From the NCBI RefSeq assembly GCF_000372725.1, contig NW_005197576.1, positions 373,091-437,090 of the forward strand: DNA of 64,000 bases, read 5' to 3'. Position 1 is the first letter of the stretch. Every line of letters begins with the position of its first letter. This stretch comes from Emiliania huxleyi CCMP1516 (taxonomy: Eukaryota; Haptophyta; Isochrysidales; Noelaerhabdaceae). This document shows, piece after piece, positions 19,604 through 29,940 of this stretch. The position numbers and the translations under genes were made by a program. The notes under the pieces are model-generated. The model was not told the origin of the DNA. It searched no databases and was given only the letters and a program-made list of their open reading frames with translations.

Positions 19604-20635
19604 AGTGCTGCCCTGGCCTTCTGTCTGCCCGCCCAATGGGTAGGAGGTGCCTCTGCTGCTATGGCATGCCTCACGGCTGCGACTGGCCGGCGCCTCGGCG
19701 CGTCAGCTCGGCTCGGCGTAGCGATAGTGGCCAGCGCAACTCGCCTGGACTCAACGCTCAGCCAGGAGCTCCCGCACGCGCTGGCGCGAGTCATGGCGCA
19801 TGCAACGCGCAGCAATGCTCGCCTCGCCTCGCGCAAATGCGACCGTCCTCGCAGCCGACAGTCCACCGCCTGCTAAAGAAGCACAGCGACGAATGCGGCA
19901 CCGGCGACGCATGGCAGGCTGGTCATGACGCAGTTATAGGGTGTTGTGTGCCGTCGGAGTGACTCTCTGTGTGTCAGGGATAGTCAGGGCTGTCCATCAG
20001 AGCTCCAGTAAGCTCGGAGACACCCCATTAGCGCGGCTCGACCTCTTTGAGTCACTGCCTTCCCAGCAGTGATTGCAGAGCTGAGGTAAGGGGGGGGGGG
20101 GGGGTCTTTACTGTTGACGACGCACTCCTTCGAAGAGGATCCCCTTCAATCAGATGGCCGCCCCGCAGCCTGCGCCACAGCTGCCAGGTGACAGCAGGAG
20201 CAACAGTGGCGGCGGCGTCGGGGGTGGCTCGTACACGCCTCACCTTGCCGTCACCAAGCTGCGAAGCTCGGAGGAGATAGCGCCTGCGCCGCTCTCGCCG
20301 TTCAGCTTTCTGCGACAGCTCTCTGGGATAAAAGTCTTTGACAGCTCCCCGCCTGCCTCGCCAACGGACGCGCCAGCGGCTGGAACATTGCGACGCTGGG
20401 CATCTCGAGAAGTCCACTAGCGCTGACCGGGTTGCTCCACTAGTCCCAGCCGGAACGAGTATGGCGTTTAGAATGGAATCTTCATAGCGAACGTTAGACA
20501 CAGTGGCCGTGTTTCGTGCCGGCATTCTGTAAATGTAAACGTACTGAGTAAACACGGCATGCACCGAACGTAACGTACCGCGTCGCAGAGGACGTACCAC
20601 TGTGCGCCGCTCCCGCACGCGTCCCACTCCCGGCC
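19604..20635. other. Intergenic; poly-G tract, no gene seen
   Basis: About 1 kb without a convincing coding region. It contains a G homopolymer of about 15 at 20089-20103. Open frames at 20047-20280 and 20154-20420 have no recognisable domain. It is downstream of the DUF1501 gene. Confidence 0.4.
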
Positions 20636-21991
20636 TCACCGAGGACCCGCCTCAAACATCTGAGCCGCGCCAATGAGCTGTGAGGCCGCAAAGTTTTGTC
20701 GGTTGGGCAGGACGGTGTCCATCTGGCTTGCCTCTATGCCAAACCACTCGAGCACGCCGCTCCATACCGCCTCCCATGGCAGCGTCGGTAGCATGCGGCC
20801 GCGGCCAATGTCGAGGGGGTTGCCCTCACTGAGGTCGGACGGATAGGTTCCGAGGACGCGGCCCCCCTTGATCGCCCCGCCCACGACAAATATGTTCCCG
20901 CCCCACCCGTGGTCCGTCCCCTGCCCGTTGCTTGTGAGTGTCCTGCCAAAGTCGGAGGCGGTGACGACCGTGACGCTCTCCCACAGGCCCTGCGCCTTGA
21001 GCTCGGCCTCGAAGCTCGCGAGCGCCGCGTTCACCTCGGCCAGCTTGACGTCTACGGTCCCGATCGCGTCGGTGTGCGTGTCGAAGCCAAAGTGCTCGGT
21101 GAAAAAGGCTGCGCGCTCGAGCTGCAGCTGCGGCTGCAGCTTGAGCACCTTGCACACCTGTGCTAGCTGCATCGAGATCGGATCGCTGGCGAACCTCGCC
21201 GACAGCCGCTGCGCGTCCATGGCCGCACCGAGCTCCTCTGTGGTGCGTAGAGCCTGCTCGAGAGCGCCCTTGTACGTCTCGGCAAAGATCGAGCTTGAGA
21301 CGGGCGAGGTGATGTTGCGAATCAGGTGTCCCAAACCGCCGAGCTCAGGCTGGATGATTCCCTTCTCCTTGTCGAGAAAGTCTGGCGCGTGGGGCGCGCC
21401 CTCGAGCATCTTGGCGCTACCACTGGTGGAGAAGAGGCGCGATCGGTACCTTTGCTCGTGTGCGTCAAGCGCCGTAACAGCGCGGCCGAGCACGCCCTTG
21501 GCCTGGATGGACTGCGCGTGCACATTCTGAACGCACCGGCGCTGCACGTTGTGTGAGAAAAGCTGCGGCGGTAGCTGCACCGATCCGGGTGTCCCAAACT
21601 GCGCCTTGGTGGTGGGCTCGACTAGGGTGCCAACATTGGCCACTGCAAGCGCATCCCCGGCAGCATAGGCGCGCTGGAGCGCCGTCAGTCGAGGGTGGAG
21701 CCCAAACCAGCTGCACGGCTGGTCCGCCGCGTCCGAGCGGATCGCCAGAAGGCTCGACTTGTTGAGCGCGACTGTCGTTCGCCGCCTGCGGTAGTCGCGG
21801 TAGAGATCGCGCGGAGAGCACGAGTGTGGGACCAGGGCATTCCAGGAGTCGAGCCCGCCGTGCAAGAAGAGCACCACGACCGCCTTGAAGGGACGGCCTG
21901 AGAAGCCCGCCACGCGCGTGCACGACGCCTGTGCACCACACTTGCAGCTTGTGATCGCATCGGATGGGTACTCGCAGACAATGGGACGCAA
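20636..21991 (-). CDS. DUF1501 family protein (secreted, alkaline-phosphatase-superfamily fold)
   Basis: About 440 residues ending at 20636. Diagnostic DUF1501 blocks are present: KAVVVLFLHGGLDSWNALVP near the N-terminus, SWFGLHPRLTALQRAYAAGD, FDTHTDAIGTVD, VTVVTASDFGRTLTSNGQGT followed by DHGWGGNIFVVGG. DUF1501 proteins are mostly bacterial, Tat-exported and poorly characterised, with a phosphatase/sulfatase-like fold. The frame is open to 21991 but has no ATG before the domain. The short Cys-bearing leader may be intron or part of an upstream exon, and acceptor-like cttctcag lies near 21897. The real 5' exon is therefore unresolved and would lie within, or beyond, the divergent GT25 gene. 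Confidence 0.75.
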   Translation of the reverse strand: MRPIVCEYPSDAITSCKCGAQASCTRVAGFSGRPFKAVVVLFLHGGLDSWNALVPHSCSPRDLYRDYRRRRTTVALNKSSLLAIRSDAADQPCSWFGLHPRLTALQRAYAAGDALAVANVGTLVEPTTKAQFGTPGSVQLPPQLFSHNVQRRCVQNVHAQSIQAKGVLGRAVTALDAHEQRYRSRLFSTSGSAKMLEGAPHAPDFLDKEKGIIQPELGGLGHLIRNITSPVSSSIFAETYKGALEQALRTTEELGAAMDAQRLSARFASDPISMQLAQVCKVLKLQPQLQLERAAFFTEHFGFDTHTDAIGTVDVKLAEVNAALASFEAELKAQGLWESVTVVTASDFGRTLTSNGQGTDHGWGGNIFVVGGAIKGGRVLGTYPSDLSEGNPLDIGRGRMLPTLPWEAVWSGVLEWFGIEASQMDTVLPNRQNFAASQLIGAAQMFEAGPR

Positions 21992-24327
21992 AGGAGTTCC
22001 TGCCGCCGGTCTTCTGGCTGAGTGGCCACATGCACCGCAAACGGCCGATGGAAGAGCAGCTGGCCATGCAGCTGCACACAGTACGGCCGACCTGGGTGCC
22101 GCCGTATCGCAAGGAAGATATAACTCGTATGGTAAAATCGAGTGAACTTGCCACGGAAGGCCTCCGCCTGCGTGACCATGCTACGCCCGACCTCCGCGAC
22201 AGCGCCGGAGCCACCGCCGACGAGCGCAGCACCTACTCTTTTGCAGAGATCTCGTGCGCGTTGACGCATCTTCGCGCGATCCGAGAGGCCAACCACAGCC
22301 GTGCTGAGGTGGCTCTAATCCTGGAGGATGACATGATCTTTCCCACACGCGAGGGTGCCGGGAGCTCTAGCGCTGCCAGTATCATTTCCTCCATTGTCAA
22401 GTACGCAAACACTCGCACGCCCGGCTGGAGCATCGTACAGCTGCACACCAACAACCAAGCGCTGGCCGCCGACATGTGTATGCGCCAGACCAAACCTCTT
22501 ATGAAGTGGTCGCCGCATCACTGGTCGACCGGGGCGTACTTGATCTCGCGTGCTGGCATGCGCACCGTTCTCAAGGCCACAGGCTTTGGATGCCACCAAC
22601 TCTGTGGGAATGCCAGCCGACCGATCCGGCTGCCAAAGAACGCGGCCCAGGCAGACCGTTCGGTCTACCTATCAGGGCGGAAGGACAAAACCTTTTCGTA
22701 CACGCGCCCGCTGTTCACGACGCGACCGCTGAACAGGTCCTCGATCCAAACGCAGGCGCAGTGGCAGCGCACAGCGCCCGATGCCGGTATCCTCTTCACA
22801 GAGCAGTACCTTGCGAGCGGCAGCCTGATGTGTGAGCCACTATCATGGGATCGCACCCGTCAGGCGCGTGAGGGCCAGCGAGGCCAACTCGTGCCGCTGA
22901 TAAGCCAATGCAACGGCGCCGAACTTCAGTTGGTGTCGCCGCCCGTCAATGTGTCGGGGAGCGACGCGTGCAGCGAGCTTTGTGACGAGCTAGAGTGGAC
23001 CAGGGCGAGCTCGCTTGAGGCAAGCGTGGCCTCGTGTCACCGCCGTCCTTGTCGTCGTTGCGACGGGTTTGACATTCGGTCAAGGGAAGGCGGTGGCTCC
23101 ACGTGCTGGCTCTACCAGGGTTGTAGCGGCGGCATGGCGGTGCCGGCACGACACCTGCTGTGCACAGCCGAGACCTGCGGGCATGCCCGGCGAGGGCAGC
23201 TTAGTCCACTCAAGCTGCACTGTACCTCGGGCAAAGCCAGCTCCACCCGAGAGGCTCCCGTCTCCGCGGTGATTGTCGACTCGCACTGGGATGCGGGCCT
23301 GCGGGCAGTGCTTGCGCACGCTCTCGCGAGTCTCGCACCGATACCCGTCTACTGGCTCCACGGGCAAGGCGCACTAGCGGGGTCGGTGCCCCTCGAGGGG
23401 CTGAGGAATGGCAGCGTGCAACTTTTGCGAGGCTACCCTCATCTGAGCCGTGCACCGCAGCGGAGCTTGTCAGACGGCACGAGCAAGCCGCTCCGAGAGG
23501 CAGAGGCGGACCGAGACAGCTTGCGCGCCATCCAGCGAGGTGCGGAGAGCGACCGTTTCCACGCGTGTCGGCTACCAGTGACACGGCTGACACGCACGCG
23601 AGCACGCCGCCTCTTCAGCGCTTGGCGGCTCCACCCGCGCTTTCTCGAGCAGATGCCGTCGCCGCACGTGCTCTTCTTCGAGCGCGACGTCGCCTTCTGC
23701 GCGGGCGCCTCGCGGCCCCTGTCGTGGTTTGTGTCGCAGCGCTACGATATGATCGGTGCGCCCCACGACGGGAGGAACGGCTTTTGCCGTGCCCTCGCCC
23801 AGGGGCGGGAGCACGAGCGCTGCTGTTGCAGCGCGGGCCTCTCGCTCGTCCACACGCCGCGGTTTGCAGCGTCGCTCGACGCCGCGCTACGCCGCAAGCT
23901 GCCGCCGGCTATCTCGTGGGCGCAGCACTCCAACGACATGTTCGTGCTGGCACACGCGGCGCAGAACTCGTCTAGCTTCCGGCTTCCGTTGGCGCGCGAT
24001 GCGGTGCTCTTTGCCATTGAGGGGGTCTGGGCCTCTGGCGGGAGGCAAGCGGACTGGCCCACGCCGTTTGGCGTGCACAAGCCGTGGCAGGCGCTAACCG
24101 ATGAGCGAGGGTTCGCGTCGGACGCGCCCTCCAACGGCCATCTGCAGCGGCTGGTTCAGCAGTGCCCGGAGGCCCGCCGGCTATGCCCACACGCCGCTGC
24201 CGAGTGCCACGCCGTGGCAAACACGCCGCAGAGCTCGTCGCACCTCTGCGCTGCGGCGGCGCGCTTCACGCAGATAGCGTGCCGCGGCGTGATCCCACTG
24301 TACGCGCAGCGTGGGTCGGGGACATGA
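21964..24327 (+). CDS. Double glycosyltransferase: GT25-type domain + Cys-rich module + DUF5672 domain
   Basis: 787 codons without an intron. Residues about 14-290 follow GT25 (LPS-type / procollagen galactosyltransferase-like): PPVFWLSGHMHRKRPMEEQL, SCALTHLRAIREANHSRAEV, LILEDDMIF (acidic metal-binding motif), then HHWSTGAYLISRAGM. Residues about 315-410 are Cys-rich and Apple/PAN-like (CSELCDELEW, CRRCDGFD, GGSTCWLYQGC). Residues about 425-745 match DUF5672, a putative glycosyltransferase: VIVDSHWD, VYWLHG, HVLFFERDVAFC, YDMIGAPHDG, CCCSAGLSLVHTP. The hydrophobic anchor expected for Golgi residency is absent at this start. The acceptor-like ctcgcag at 21977 hints at a missing upstream exon. 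The apparent 5' end overlaps that of the DUF1501 gene. Confidence 0.75.
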   Translation: MGTRRQWDAKEFLPPVFWLSGHMHRKRPMEEQLAMQLHTVRPTWVPPYRKEDITRMVKSSELATEGLRLRDHATPDLRDSAGATADERSTYSFAEISCALTHLRAIREANHSRAEVALILEDDMIFPTREGAGSSSAASIISSIVKYANTRTPGWSIVQLHTNNQALAADMCMRQTKPLMKWSPHHWSTGAYLISRAGMRTVLKATGFGCHQLCGNASRPIRLPKNAAQADRSVYLSGRKDKTFSYTRPLFTTRPLNRSSIQTQAQWQRTAPDAGILFTEQYLASGSLMCEPLSWDRTRQAREGQRGQLVPLISQCNGAELQLVSPPVNVSGSDACSELCDELEWTRASSLEASVASCHRRPCRRCDGFDIRSREGGGSTCWLYQGCSGGMAVPARHLLCTAETCGHARRGQLSPLKLHCTSGKASSTREAPVSAVIVDSHWDAGLRAVLAHALASLAPIPVYWLHGQGALAGSVPLEGLRNGSVQLLRGYPHLSRAPQRSLSDGTSKPLREAEADRDSLRAIQRGAESDRFHACRLPVTRLTRTRARRLFSAWRLHPRFLEQMPSPHVLFFERDVAFCAGASRPLSWFVSQRYDMIGAPHDGRNGFCRALAQGREHERCCCSAGLSLVHTPRFAASLDAALRRKLPPAISWAQHSNDMFVLAHAAQNSSSFRLPLARDAVLFAIEGVWASGGRQADWPTPFGVHKPWQALTDERGFASDAPSNGHLQRLVQQCPEARRLCPHAAAECHAVANTPQSSSHLCAAAARFTQIACRGVIPLYAQRGSGT

Positions 24328-24491
24328 AGCTCACTTCCGGAGTAGTTGGTGTGTATGTATCGAAGGCACTGCCGTAATAATCCGCCGCGAATTTGTTCTA
24401 AAATTCTGGTCACAATCCCCCCGAATTCTTTTTTCGAGGGAGTTTTGTTGTAAAATTCTTTTTTCCCCGGAGGGTGTTGTAAAACCGCTCT
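24328..24491. other. Short intergenic with truncated module P
   Basis: Contains cgagggagttttgttgtaaa and attctttttt at 24436-24466, the 3' part of module P, immediately left of the inverted-repeat element. Confidence 0.55.
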
Positions 24492-26036
24492 GGATTCGGT
24501 ACTTCAGCTTGGTATAGTATCATTGTATCCCAAATCATACCCCAGGGCTATACCCGGATACCCTCTTGAGAGGATCCGCATTGGGCCCCTAGAGGATAGG
24601 TTGATACCCTCGTGGATTACCCTTCACACCGGACACGACCCCCCTCTTCACACCTCGTCGCGCGCCGGCCGAGACAGACAACGCGCTCGAATGAGCATCG
24701 CGCAGGAGGGAGGCGAGCGCACCACTAAGCAATGCGCTGGGCGAGGAGGGCGGCAATTGCGGCCGTCGTCGCATTGGGCGGCCTGCGGCCGCCAGCCGGC
24801 TAGCGGGCTAGGCAGCCAGTGCGGCTGCAGCCGCGGGAGCGGCCGCGGCCTCGATGACATCGCCTTCCGCCTCGAGCATAATCGCTGGGAGAGTCACCTG
24901 GCAACGTTGGTCGTACAGCTGCACCACTTGCTCTGCGGGGTAAGCGGAGATTCCGAGCGATCGTGCGAAATCAATCCGCCGCCTGCTTTGACGGCTTGAC
25001 CTATGTATAATCCATGATGGGACTGTCCCAGCTCGCTACTGCCTTCTTCAGAAGAGCAAATGATTCGGCGGATAGCGTTGACAGCTGTAGCCTGCGACGA
25101 GACCATTTCGGTATATGGTTGGTTGGTTGGGCGTGGTGCGCGAACGGCGGAACCGGAAGCGCAGGCGATAATAAACGCGTCCACGGTGTTTTAGGTGTCT
25201 TGTTTGCAAACAAGACACAGAGCTCACACAGAATCAGGTGTGATATGCACATGATTTAGATTCGATCGACGTTCGAGTTTGAGACACGTTCGAGACACTT
25301 GAGACCACTTTGAGACACCTTCGCGCTAGCTGCTCAGTTCGCTGCACGTCTCGTCGCGCTTGGCGGCGCGAGCGGCGGAGTGAGAGGCGCCTGTGCGCGG
25401 CCGAGAGGCGCTGTCGTCATGCAGGAGCCGGCGCGTCGAGCAGGGCCAGCACCGGCAGCGCGGCTGTCGACAAGGTAGCGACAAGGAAGAGAGCGGCGCT
25501 TTCGGCACAGGGCTGGCGAAGAGAAAAGACGCCGGCGGCGGGCGGAGGCGATCAAGGCGCGACGAGGGCCAGGTCACGGCGACCTCGCACGGGCCGGCGC
25601 GGCGAGAGGACCTGGCTGGGGCACGGCGATAGGTGGTCGGCGAGCGTTGAGCACTCTGTGGCCAGACTCAGATGCTTACAAGACGGTGTCGGGTGAGGGA
25701 AAGGGCTGGCTCACCGTGGGTAGGGTTGCCGTGCGTGTGGTAACACTGTTTGAAATTGGGTGATGTTCATCTTCACAGCAGTGCCTGAAATGAGTTCTTT
25801 TTGCGGGTCTCAGAGCGTCTAGCGAAAAAAAACAGAGTTCGTACCGAGCAGCAGGGTCCAGGGAGCTCGAGATCCCTCGAGAGTTCACGCGGAGTCGGCT
25901 GGGGTGAATTGTCGCTTCGCTGCGCGGCCGCCGATGATACCTTGCTACCCAGCCGAGATGGGTCCCCACAGAGCCTAGAGCATACCTTGATACCCCCTCG
26001 AAAAATGATACCATACCAAGCTGAAGTACCGAATCC
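24492..26036. mobile_element. Putative DNA transposon/MITE with 33-bp terminal inverted repeats
   Basis: The ends 24492-24524 and 26004-26036 are reverse complements with 32 of 33 matches (ggattcggtacttcagcttg ...). The interior is about 1.5 kb and less GC-biased than its surroundings. It carries further ATACC-type words near both ends, a perfect 24-bp palindrome at 25195-25218, and gagacac words near 25275-25320. No intact transposase. A minus-strand open remnant of about 58 codons ends at 24808 (includes AYPAEQVVQLYDQRCQVTLP). I found no clear target-site duplication. It ends 12 bp before the start codon of the nuclease gene at 26049. Confidence 0.65.
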
Positions 26037-26048
26037 TGCCGCGAAAGA

Positions 26049-27345
26049 ATGTCCGGCTTGCCGCCGCTTCCGGTTCGCGCCCTCCGCTGGCGTGCACCGC
26101 ATCCCTCGCCGAGCTCCTACAGCGTCATGTGCTGGAACATGCTCGCTCAGTGCTACACGCGCTCCGAATATTTCCCGAGCGTGAGCCCAAAGTCGGCGCT
26201 CAAGTGGAAGCACCGAGGGCCGGCGATTGTTGCGGAAGTGCAGCGCCTGGCGCCCGACGTGGTTGCCCTGCAAGAGGTCGACAACTGGGACTTCATGTCG
26301 TCTGAGCTCGGCTCGGCGGGATACGACGGGGTGAGGAAGGGCAAGACGGGCGGCAAGAAGGACGGGGTGGCTGTGCTTTGGAAGCGAGCGCTCCTCAGGC
26401 TCGCGGAGAGCGAAGAGGTCGAGACGGACATCAAGGGAGGCGTGGGGCTCCTCGTGCGGCTCGAGCCTGCCTCGGCTGCCAGCGACGGTGGCGGCAGCTT
26501 CGTGGTGGCGACCACTCACCTCTTCTGGAATCCGCAGCTCGAGGTGCTGAAGCTGCGCCAAGCGGAGCTCTGTCTCCGCCGCGCCGCCGCCTTTGCGCGC
26601 GGTGCCCAGTGGCCTATCTCGCGCGGTTGCGCCGTCCGCTGCCCTCTGAGCCGGACCGGCCGGCGGTACAGGCGGCCCGCTCGTGTTCTGCGGCGACCTC
26701 AACTCGATGCCGGGCTCGGACGTGCTCGCGCTGTGCGAGGGAGGAGTGGCCGTGAGGCACACCTTCACCCCGATGCGCGAGGGAGACGACGAGGAGAGCG
26801 GCGCGTGTGAGCCCGAGGCGGCGCCGCCCGCGGTGGAAACGTTCGAGCCGCCGCTGCGGCTGTACTCGGCTTATGAGCCGCCACCCGCCTACACGACCCT
26901 CACCGACACGTTTCGAGGCCGCCTCGGCCGCACCGAGCCTCGCTCAGAGCCGCCTCGAGCCGCCTCGAGACCACGCTGCTGGAGTAGGCTGCCTCGACCA
27001 CATCCTCCTCACCCGCCACTGGAGGTGCCTGGCCACCCTCGACATGATCGACGAGGCACCCCACCGCCCCCCTCGCCCGCCTACCTCCTCTCGTGCAGGC
27101 GACACGCGTGTCGAGGAAGAGTCAGAGACAGCTCAGAGCCGGTTCCTTTCCCCGCGCAGGCTGACATCCTCGCCGAGAAGTCGCTGCCGTCGTCGCGCTT
27201 CCCCTCGGACCACATGCCCGTCCTCGCCGTCCTCTCACTCGGAGGAGCGGATGCCGGTGAGCGAGCGACGAATGAGGACGACGAGTGGAGCGATAGGTCG
27301 TACAAATCCTACGACTCAGCCCAAGACGACAGGCCTTGGCACTAG
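26049..27345 (+). CDS. CCR4/angel-type endonuclease-exonuclease-phosphatase family nuclease (deadenylase-like)
   Basis: Four exons. Exon 1 (26049-26601) has YSVMCWNMLAQCYTR, then APDVVALQEVD (catalytic Glu) and VVATTHLFWNPQLEVLKLRQ. Intron 26602-26671 starts gtgccc and ends tacag. Exon 2 has PLVFCGDLNSMPGSDVL (GDLNS motif). Exon 3 has LDHILLTRHWRCLATLD. Exon 4 has DILAEKSLPSSRFPSDHMPV (the SDH motif) and a Ser/Asp-rich tail. The order and motifs match CCR4/nocturnin/angel Mg2+-dependent nucleases that shorten mRNA poly(A) tails. There are no leucine-rich repeats, so it is closer to angel/nocturnin than to CCR4 proper. The upstream flank is the end of an inverted-repeat element. Confidence 0.85.
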
Positions 27346-27807
27346 CGTCCAGCCCGAGAGACACTCTCGCACTCCCGCTAGAGCGCGTTCTTAGATCTTA
27401 CTATCGTTTTTGCTTCAGCTTGGGGCTCTCTCTCTCGCATGGTTTTTCGGTAGTTCGGTAGAGACTAGAGAGAGAGACAACAGACATTGAGAGAAGCGTA
27501 CCTGACGTAATTCTGTGGTGCTGTGGTGGCTGGTGCACGCACACCCCGTATACAGAGGCGTACAACATAAAGATAAAGTAAAAGTCCGCGTACGCCGGTA
27601 CGGCTCGTTATTTTTACAATAAAATTAACGCTCTTTATAGTTTGTGGAGCCTAAAGAGATCTCATCGACACTCCAAGGACACCGGAGCAGAGAGAGGCAC
27701 AAAAGCTGTGGCGACTGGCGCTCTAACGTCTAGAAGTGAACGATGTCGAAATCCATCAGGAGAGACGCTGCGCGTGCGGGAGAGACGCCTATACACCCGT
27801 CCCGCTC
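27346..27807. other. Convergent intergenic region
   Basis: Lies between the 3' ends of the nuclease and the oxidoreductase. It is AT-richer, with aataaaattaac near 27618-27630 that could serve polyadenylation. No gene. Confidence 0.4.
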
Positions 27808-29753
27808 TCATCGACTAGGAGCGTCGGCCGTCGCGGTTGCCGATGCCGTCCTGCCGGCCTTGGATAGGTGAGGTGTGCGGAGGAAGGGCCGCAGCGACCG
27901 CGCGATTCGCACTGATCCCGCGCGGCAGCCGGCGAGGTTGAGTGCGTCCGCGCCGAGCTCGAGCTGCGCGAAGGCGCCTACGGTTGGCCCGCGGGAGACA
28001 CTGAGTCTCGCGCGGGTGGCAGCGTCGGCTCCTCGCTCGGCGGGTTCGGGGCCCATCACGTGCAGCGGGCAGTGCGCTGCCCAGGAGAGGTCCTGCTGCA
28101 GCGCGGGCAGCCCGCCGTGCGTCTGGATCGGGACCTGCGCGAGCAGCTGCGCGAAGAGAGGCACGAGGGAGAGGTCCATCTCCCCGCCCGTCGCCAGCCA
28201 CACATAGTCAAACCTCTCCGACGAGCCGTCGTCGAACGAGACGTCGAAGCTGCCGCCGCCCTCCCCGCCAGCCGGCCGCCAAGCCGCGCTCTCAACCTCG
28301 ACCTCCTCGAGGAGGGAGACGACGCCGCCGCCCTCCCCGCCGCCGCCCTCCCCGCCGCCGCCCTCCCCGCCGCCAAGCTCGCCGTCGCCTCTGGCGGCGG
28401 CGTGCCGCAGCAGCGAGGCGTACACCTCGCCCGCCATCGAGCCCCCTCCCCTCAGCCGGCCGATGAGGCGCGGCCGGTCGCACGGGGGAGCTGCCCAGAA
28501 GGAAGAGAGGGCCTCGCCTCGCCGGTCGCCAACCACCTGCGGCACGGCCGCAGAGCGGCGGACGCTGCAGCGAGGAGGCGGGCGGAGCAGAGAGGAGGGA
28601 GGGCCAGCGGTAGCTGGATGCGAGGAGGTGGGGAGGTCACGCGAGCCTGCAGGTCGACGTCGAACGGCTTTCGCACGATCGGGCGGCGGGCGGCGAGAGT
28701 GACGGCGGTGGCGCCATTCTTGACTGCGACGAGGCAGAGGTGCCCCGCCGTTTGCCTACTCGAGGCGGCGGGGTGAGGCAGAGAGAGGCGCCGTGGGGGC
28801 ACAGGTGCGCACGATCTCGGCTACAAAGGGCCATCTCTCGGCTACCGCGGCTGCCCTCCTCCGACGACAAGCACGCGCGAGCCGCGCAAAGCAGCCTTGC
28901 CCTCCGCGTCAAGCAGCTCGCGCACCAGCTGCGACGAGTGGCAGAGGCGGGGCAGGCCGCCGCACCCGCCGGCGGCGGCGAGAGAGCCGGCCGCAGCCTC
29001 GCACCACCACGGCAGATTGGCCCGCATCCCAGCAAACATCGGGCCCGGGCCCATGGCGCAGACGACCCTCGCGGCGCGCACGCTCGTGCCGTCGGCGAGC
29101 CGCAGCCGGAACGAGCACGCGGCGCCGGCGCAGGCGTCGGGCGGCGGCGGAATGACCTCGACGGCGGCGACGGTGGCCTTGCGCACCAGAGGCGCGAGCT
29201 TGTACCTCGCCACCAGCGAGGCGCAAAAGTCGAGGAAGAGGCGGGTGCCCGGCAAAGCGTACGGGCCGGAGAAGCCGGCGGCTCGCGCGGCGCCGCGGTC
29301 GAGGTAGGCCATGTGCCACATCTCCAGCTCGCGCTTGTGTTTTTCGGCCCACACCCGCAGCGACTGAAAGTCGTGTGGGCAGGGGTGCAGGTCTGAGTGA
29401 GAACGGCAGTGCTCGATCTCCAGCGCCGAGAAGTCGCGTCGCCACTGCCCCATCCACTCGCCGCCCGAATCAAAGACGGCGACGCCGGCCAGGTGCGCCG
29501 CCGCGTCCACAAACCGCCTCTGCAGCGCCTTGCGCACCTCCGCGTGCGACCGCGCACGGGACCCAGCCTTGGCGGCTACGCGTGTGCGCTCCGCCTCGTC
29601 CAGCAGATCGGCGTCATCGTCGACAACGCGGCAAAGCAGCGAGAGCGCGTGCGGTCCCGAGCCGATGACGGCGACGCGGAGCGACTCCTCGGCCGCTGGT
29701 GTGGAACCTGATGGTGTTGTTACCAGCGGTGATGCTGATGCTGGCGTCGGCAT
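27808..29753 (-). CDS. FAD/NAD(P)-dependent oxidoreductase (flavin monooxygenase-like, OSGIN/SidA/HpyO-type)
   Basis: Start at ATG 29753 (MPTPASASP); the open frame beyond is repeat sequence. Exon 1 begins with a dinucleotide-binding motif, LRVAVIGSGPHALSLL, then FDSGGEWMGQWRRDF, LPGTRLFLDFCASLVARYKL and VVCAMGPGPMFAGM, and ends at a second glycine motif, RGSRVLVVGGGQ. After an intron of roughly 250 bp come a short exon (NGATAVTLAARRPIVRKPFD) and a last exon with WAAPPCDRPRLIGRLRGGGS, FDYVWLATGGEMDLSLVP (ATG motif) and LNLAGCRAGSVRIARSLRPF. Two Rossmann motifs plus an ATG motif indicate an NADPH-using flavoenzyme; the substrate is unknown. A Gly-rich insert (GGEGGG repeats, 28325-28375) is encoded by an 18-bp tandem repeat. 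Confidence 0.75.
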
Positions 29754-29822
29754 GTAACCAGCTAACAACGGCGTAGCAAAAAACTCTTCGGGTTGTCGAC
29801 TGCTGCTGTTGATGACTGCACT

Positions 29823-29940
29823 TAAAATCCCTGTGTGGTGGCGGCGTGCCGTCCTCCCATCCCTCCCTTGGGTTGTCTGTTTTCTTTCTTTCTTTCTTTT
29901 GATGACTGCACTCCAAGTGCTCCAAGTGCCTCTGGGTAAC
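29823..29940 (-). repeat. Modules Q and D upstream of the oxidoreductase
   Basis: Reading toward the gene on the minus strand: module D (cacttggagcacttggagtg, 29905-29937), then Q with its AAAG run and caacccaagggagggatggg, ending about 70 bp before the start codon. Confidence 0.75.

Noticed and set aside
28325-28375. Separate repeat element
   Set aside because: It is an 18-bp coding tandem repeat giving a Gly-rich insert within the FAD oxidoreductase.
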